Positions 6,954 to 8,862 of a stretch of DNA of 8,862 bases are shown here, one piece after another. The stretch lies in the NCBI GenBank assembly GCA_030627475.1, contig DAOURZ010000037.1:1-8862 (forward strand), read 5' to 3'. How positions within the stretch are numbered: position 1 is the first letter of the stretch; each line of letters begins with the position of its first letter. A program made the position numbers and the translations under genes. Source of the stretch: Deltaproteobacteria bacterium. GTDB lineage: Bacteria > Desulfobacterota > Desulfobacteria > Desulfobacterales > ETH-SRB1. The notes below the pieces were generated by a model. It saw only the letters and a list, made by a program, of their open reading frames with translations, did no database searches and was not told the origin of the DNA.

Positions 6954-7035
6954 TATTTTTACAGAATATGATTAATTTATGATATCCGAAGAAAAAACTT
7001 AAAAGCTTGAATAAAATTGTAAAGGAGAAAAACAA

Positions 7036-7365
7036 ATGAACAAAATCCAACCTGCCGTATTATCTCGCAAAAATATTGCCATCCGTCTTCTCTATACTTT
7101 CTTTTTTCTGATAGTCTTTGAGATCCTCAAGATAATTATCCAGATTACAGTTGTGTTTCAGTATATCTACCTTTTCATTACAAAAACATACAGTGAACCC
7201 TTAAGAAGATTTTCCAACAAGGTTTCGGCCTACACCTATAGAGTGATGCGATACATCACCCTGAATGAAAATGAACTGCCGTTTCCGTTTTCCAATTTCC
7301 CGAAAGAAGCAGATCCGCCCGAGCCAGATGCCCATTTTGTGAAATTTGGGGATATTCATAACTAA
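7036..7365 (+). CDS. DUF4389-type small membrane protein
   Basis: A 109-residue protein of unknown function. A basic N-terminus is followed by one long hydrophobic segment (about 17-48), possibly one or two closely packed helices. The soluble tail contains PLRRFSNKVSAYTYRVMRYI (55-74) and N-E-L-P-F-P-F-S-x-F-P (79-89), the conserved signature I associate with DUF4389. The end is acidic and Pro-rich. AAAGGAG (7021-7027) nine bases before the ATG is a good ribosome binding site. A 97-base gap with a repeat terminus separates it from the LolB-like gene, so it may be a separate unit. The TAA stop is again the first three bases of a repeat copy. Confidence 0.75.
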   Translation: MNKIQPAVLSRKNIAIRLLYTFFFLIVFEILKIIIQITVVFQYIYLFITKTYSEPLRRFSNKVSAYTYRVMRYITLNENELPFPFSNFPKEADPPEPDAHFVKFGDIHN

Positions 7366-7470
7366 AGAACGTGGACGAAATAACTTCTCCAACTATGCAT
7401 CACAGCTTCTTGCCATCTTTGCCTGAAGCTGTGCGCCTGCTTGTGAAATTTAATCCGGCCACGTTCCTTA
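7363..7470 (-). repeat. Dispersed repeat copy 6, internally deleted 108-bp element with both termini
   Basis: One end reads TAAAGAACGTGGACGAAATA (7363-7382). The other, in reverse complement, reads TAAGGAACGTGGCCGGATTA. These are terminal inverted repeats with a few mismatches. Minus strand inside: CAAGCAGGCGCACAG resembles the start of copy 3, then it jumps to GGCAAAGATGGC and AAGCTGTGATGCAT, resembling the far ends of copies 3 and 4. The middle is missing. Internally CACAGCTTC and GAAGCTGTG form a 9-bp hairpin (7399-7431 region). Confidence 0.7.
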
Positions 7471-7487
7471 ATAAAAAGTTACAAAAT

Positions 7488-8327
7488 ATGGAATATAACT
7501 ATTACGATTTTAAAAAAAATCTATCCGAGATAAAAGAATCATTGGCTTTAGTAGATGATCTCAAGGTTCAGATTGATAATAAAAAGTCTTTACATAAAGA
7601 GTGTTGGATAGCAATTCAGGAAAAGTTGCGTGTTGATTGGACATACGATTCCAATGCAATTGAGGGCAGTTCTTTGACAAGAGGCGAAACCTTGTTTTTT
7701 CTAAAAGAGGGATTAACTGTAGAAGGAAAGCCATTCAAAGACTTTCTTGATGCCAGAAATCATGCCGAGGCTATTGACTGGCTTTATGAGGTAATAAAGA
7801 ATAATCGTTCCGTCACACAAGGACTTATAAAAGAAATAAATGCCCTACTGCTGTCAGGAGTAAAATATACTCCTGCTATAAATGAAACCGGTCAAAAAAT
7901 CCAAAAACCGGCGAATCCGGGGAAATACAAAGTTCTGCCGAATCATGTTTTAAAAACAGACGGAACTATTCATTTTTATACTGACCCGATTCATGTATCC
8001 GATGAAATGGAAATTTTATGCCAGTGGATTAACGAAAATATTAAAAACAGCCATCCTCTTATTGTCGGTTCGATAGCTCACTATAATATGGTAAGAATAC
8101 ATCCTTTTGATGATGGTAACGGTCGAGGAGCAAGGCTTCTTATGAATCTGATTTTAATAAAAAAGGGATATCCGGTTGCAATTATAAAAAACGAAACTCG
8201 TCGAAAATATCTTGCAGCATTCAATCAGGCGGATAAAGGTGATATTTATCCTTTTTTAACATTAGTAGCAGTCTCTCTGATCAATACAGAGAATATTATT
8301 GTTGAAGAATTACGTACACGTTCCTAA
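7488..8327 (+). CDS. Fic-family protein (probable AMP transferase) with N-terminal inhibitory motif
   Basis: A 279-residue cytosolic enzyme of the Fic fold, which usually transfers AMP from ATP to hydroxyl side chains of target proteins. The catalytic motif HPFDDGNGRGAR (205-216) is complete, with His205 as base and the anion-binding GNGR. The flap region GKYKVLPNHV (145-154) is present. The inhibitory motif S-x3-E-G appears as SNAIEG (55-60), with Glu59 expected to block ATP, which defines the N-terminally inhibited class II and removes the need for a separate antitoxin. The frame is open back to a GTG at 7371, but codons before 7488 are repeat DNA, so the ATG at 7488 is chosen; no strong ribosome binding site is seen. 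The last four residues (RTRS) and stop are encoded by another repeat arm. The gene is bracketed by repeats, suggesting an accessory insertion. Confidence 0.88.
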   Translation: MEYNYYDFKKNLSEIKESLALVDDLKVQIDNKKSLHKECWIAIQEKLRVDWTYDSNAIEGSSLTRGETLFFLKEGLTVEGKPFKDFLDARNHAEAIDWLYEVIKNNRSVTQGLIKEINALLLSGVKYTPAINETGQKIQKPANPGKYKVLPNHVLKTDGTIHFYTDPIHVSDEMEILCQWINENIKNSHPLIVGSIAHYNMVRIHPFDDGNGRGARLLMNLILIKKGYPVAIIKNETRRKYLAAFNQADKGDIYPFLTLVAVSLINTENIIVEELRTRS

Positions 8328-8344
8328 GGAACGTGTACGAATTA
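8313..8344. repeat. 27-base perfect palindrome of two abutting repeat termini between convergent genes
   Basis: CGTACACGTTCCT (8313-8325) and AGGAACGTGTACG (8327-8339) form 13-bp perfect arms around a single A; AATT on both sides extends the pairing with one bulge. Each arm is a GTGTACG-type repeat terminus. The Fic stop TAA (8325-8327) is at the exact centre, and the nrdJ stop (8344-8342) is in the AATTAA continuation. It could fold in both transcripts, like paired REP units, but lacks a T-run. Confidence 0.75.
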
Positions 8345-8862
8345 ACTGCATTTTGTGAATCCACAGGAACGACAGATTATGCAGCCTTCTTCATGTGACA
8401 TTATCCCGCCGCATTCCGGGCATACACATAGCATGGTTTTTCTTTCAACAAAATCAGCATTGGTTAATTTCTTCAAAATCTGTGCAATTGCATCCGGGCA
8501 GGAAAGAACCATTTTACCATTTTGCCATGCAGGAGAAGGACACCGGATGCCTATAAGCTGCCTTATTATAGCATCTATCTTTATGCCTGATCGTAATGCA
8601 AGAGAAATCATGCGACCGGCGGCTTCTATCTGGGATGATGCGCAACCACCGGTTTTTCCCATTTTAGCAAAAACCTCACATATTCCTTTTTCGTCGGAGT
8701 TAATGGTTACATAAAGCTTTCCGCAACCAGTACTTATTCTTTCAGTAACACCATATGTGCGTTCAGGTCTGGGCCTGGGGGCAACTTTTACGGAAGAAAC
8801 ACTTTTTCCGCTACCGATACTCATAGCCTGCCCCTTGCGGCTACCGTCTCTATAAATGGTCA
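8342..8862 (-). CDS. nrdJ: Vitamin B12-dependent (class II) ribonucleotide reductase, C-terminal part
   Basis: The 3' end of a gene that continues past the window edge; 173 codons are visible. The enzyme reduces ribonucleotides to deoxyribonucleotides using adenosylcobalamin. The first visible residues, TIYRDGSRKGQA, match the end of the catalytic barrel. They lead into RPRPERTYGVTE and the TSCPD-like segment TGCGKLYVTI...EVFAKMGKTGGCASSQ, ISLALRSGIK and GIRCPSP. The C-terminus is a Cys-rich tail CPECGGIMSHEEGCIICRSC followed by GFTKC, a zinc-ribbon-like unit with the likely redox-shuttle cysteines. The ATG at 8824 is internal, since the frame is open to the edge and conserved upstream of it. 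It converges on the Fic gene with 14 bases between stop codons. Confidence 0.88.
   Translation of the reverse strand, partial: TIYRDGSRKGQAMSIGSGKSVSSVKVAPRPRPERTYGVTERISTGCGKLYVTINSDEKGICEVFAKMGKTGGCASSQIEAAGRMISLALRSGIKIDAIIRQLIGIRCPSPAWQNGKMVLSCPDAIAQILKKLTNADFVERKTMLCVCPECGGIMSHEEGCIICRSCGFTKCS

Noticed and set aside
7371..7487. GTG start for the Fic protein at 7371
   Set aside because: The extra 39 codons lie almost entirely in repeat copy 6 and do not resemble Fic N-termini.
7036..8327. DUF4389 protein and Fic as a toxin-antitoxin pair
   Set aside because: They are 122 bases apart with a repeat between, the first is a membrane protein, and Fic carries its own inhibitory motif.

Overview
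The window is AT-rich and carries nine genes plus a family of short dispersed repeats. The likely source is a member of the Desulfobacterota (sulfate-reducer-like deltaproteobacteria). This is inferred from the style of the RpoH-type sigma factor, a lipid-anchored TPR protein paired with a LolB/DUF4292-like lipoprotein, a DUF4389 protein, and a B12-dependent class II ribonucleotide reductase. No single marker proves the taxon.

Left part (1-3168, genes on the minus strand). A repeat-derived region (1-206) precedes a membrane sensor histidine kinase (207-2027). The kinase has an intact ATP-binding lobe, but glutamine sits where the phosphoacceptor histidine of its H-box is expected. Upstream of it on the same strand lie a 183-bp repeat element and a small cysteine-rich protein (2323-2670) built of two copies of a ~46-residue module. 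That small gene has a readable promoter, a palindrome and a strong ribosome binding site. A tRNA-Arg(TCT) gene (3092-3168) with its own terminator follows, flanked on both sides by inverted copies of the dispersed repeat.

Middle part (3446-6938, plus strand). An rpoH-like heat-shock sigma factor is followed by an outer-membrane-type TPR lipoprotein and, overlapping it by 4 bases, a LolB/DUF4292-like lipoprotein. They look co-transcribed, which would couple the stress sigma factor to envelope functions. A perfect terminator-shaped hairpin lies inside the TPR coding sequence.

Right part (6939-8862). A one-helix DUF4389 protein and a Fic-family AMPylase with its own inhibitory motif are each bounded by repeat copies. 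The C-terminal end of a class II ribonucleotide reductase (nrdJ), on the minus strand and cut by the window edge, converges on the Fic gene.

The unifying oddity is the repeat family, whose ends begin TAAGGAACGTGKACGAAATA. Three consecutive plus-strand genes use the first TAA of a repeat copy as their stop codon. The nrdJ stop also lies in a repeat arm, and at the fic/nrdJ junction two arms form a 27-base palindrome centred on the Fic stop codon. Copies range from full-length to internally deleted, as expected of a non-autonomous MITE- or REP-like element. No transposase is in the window.
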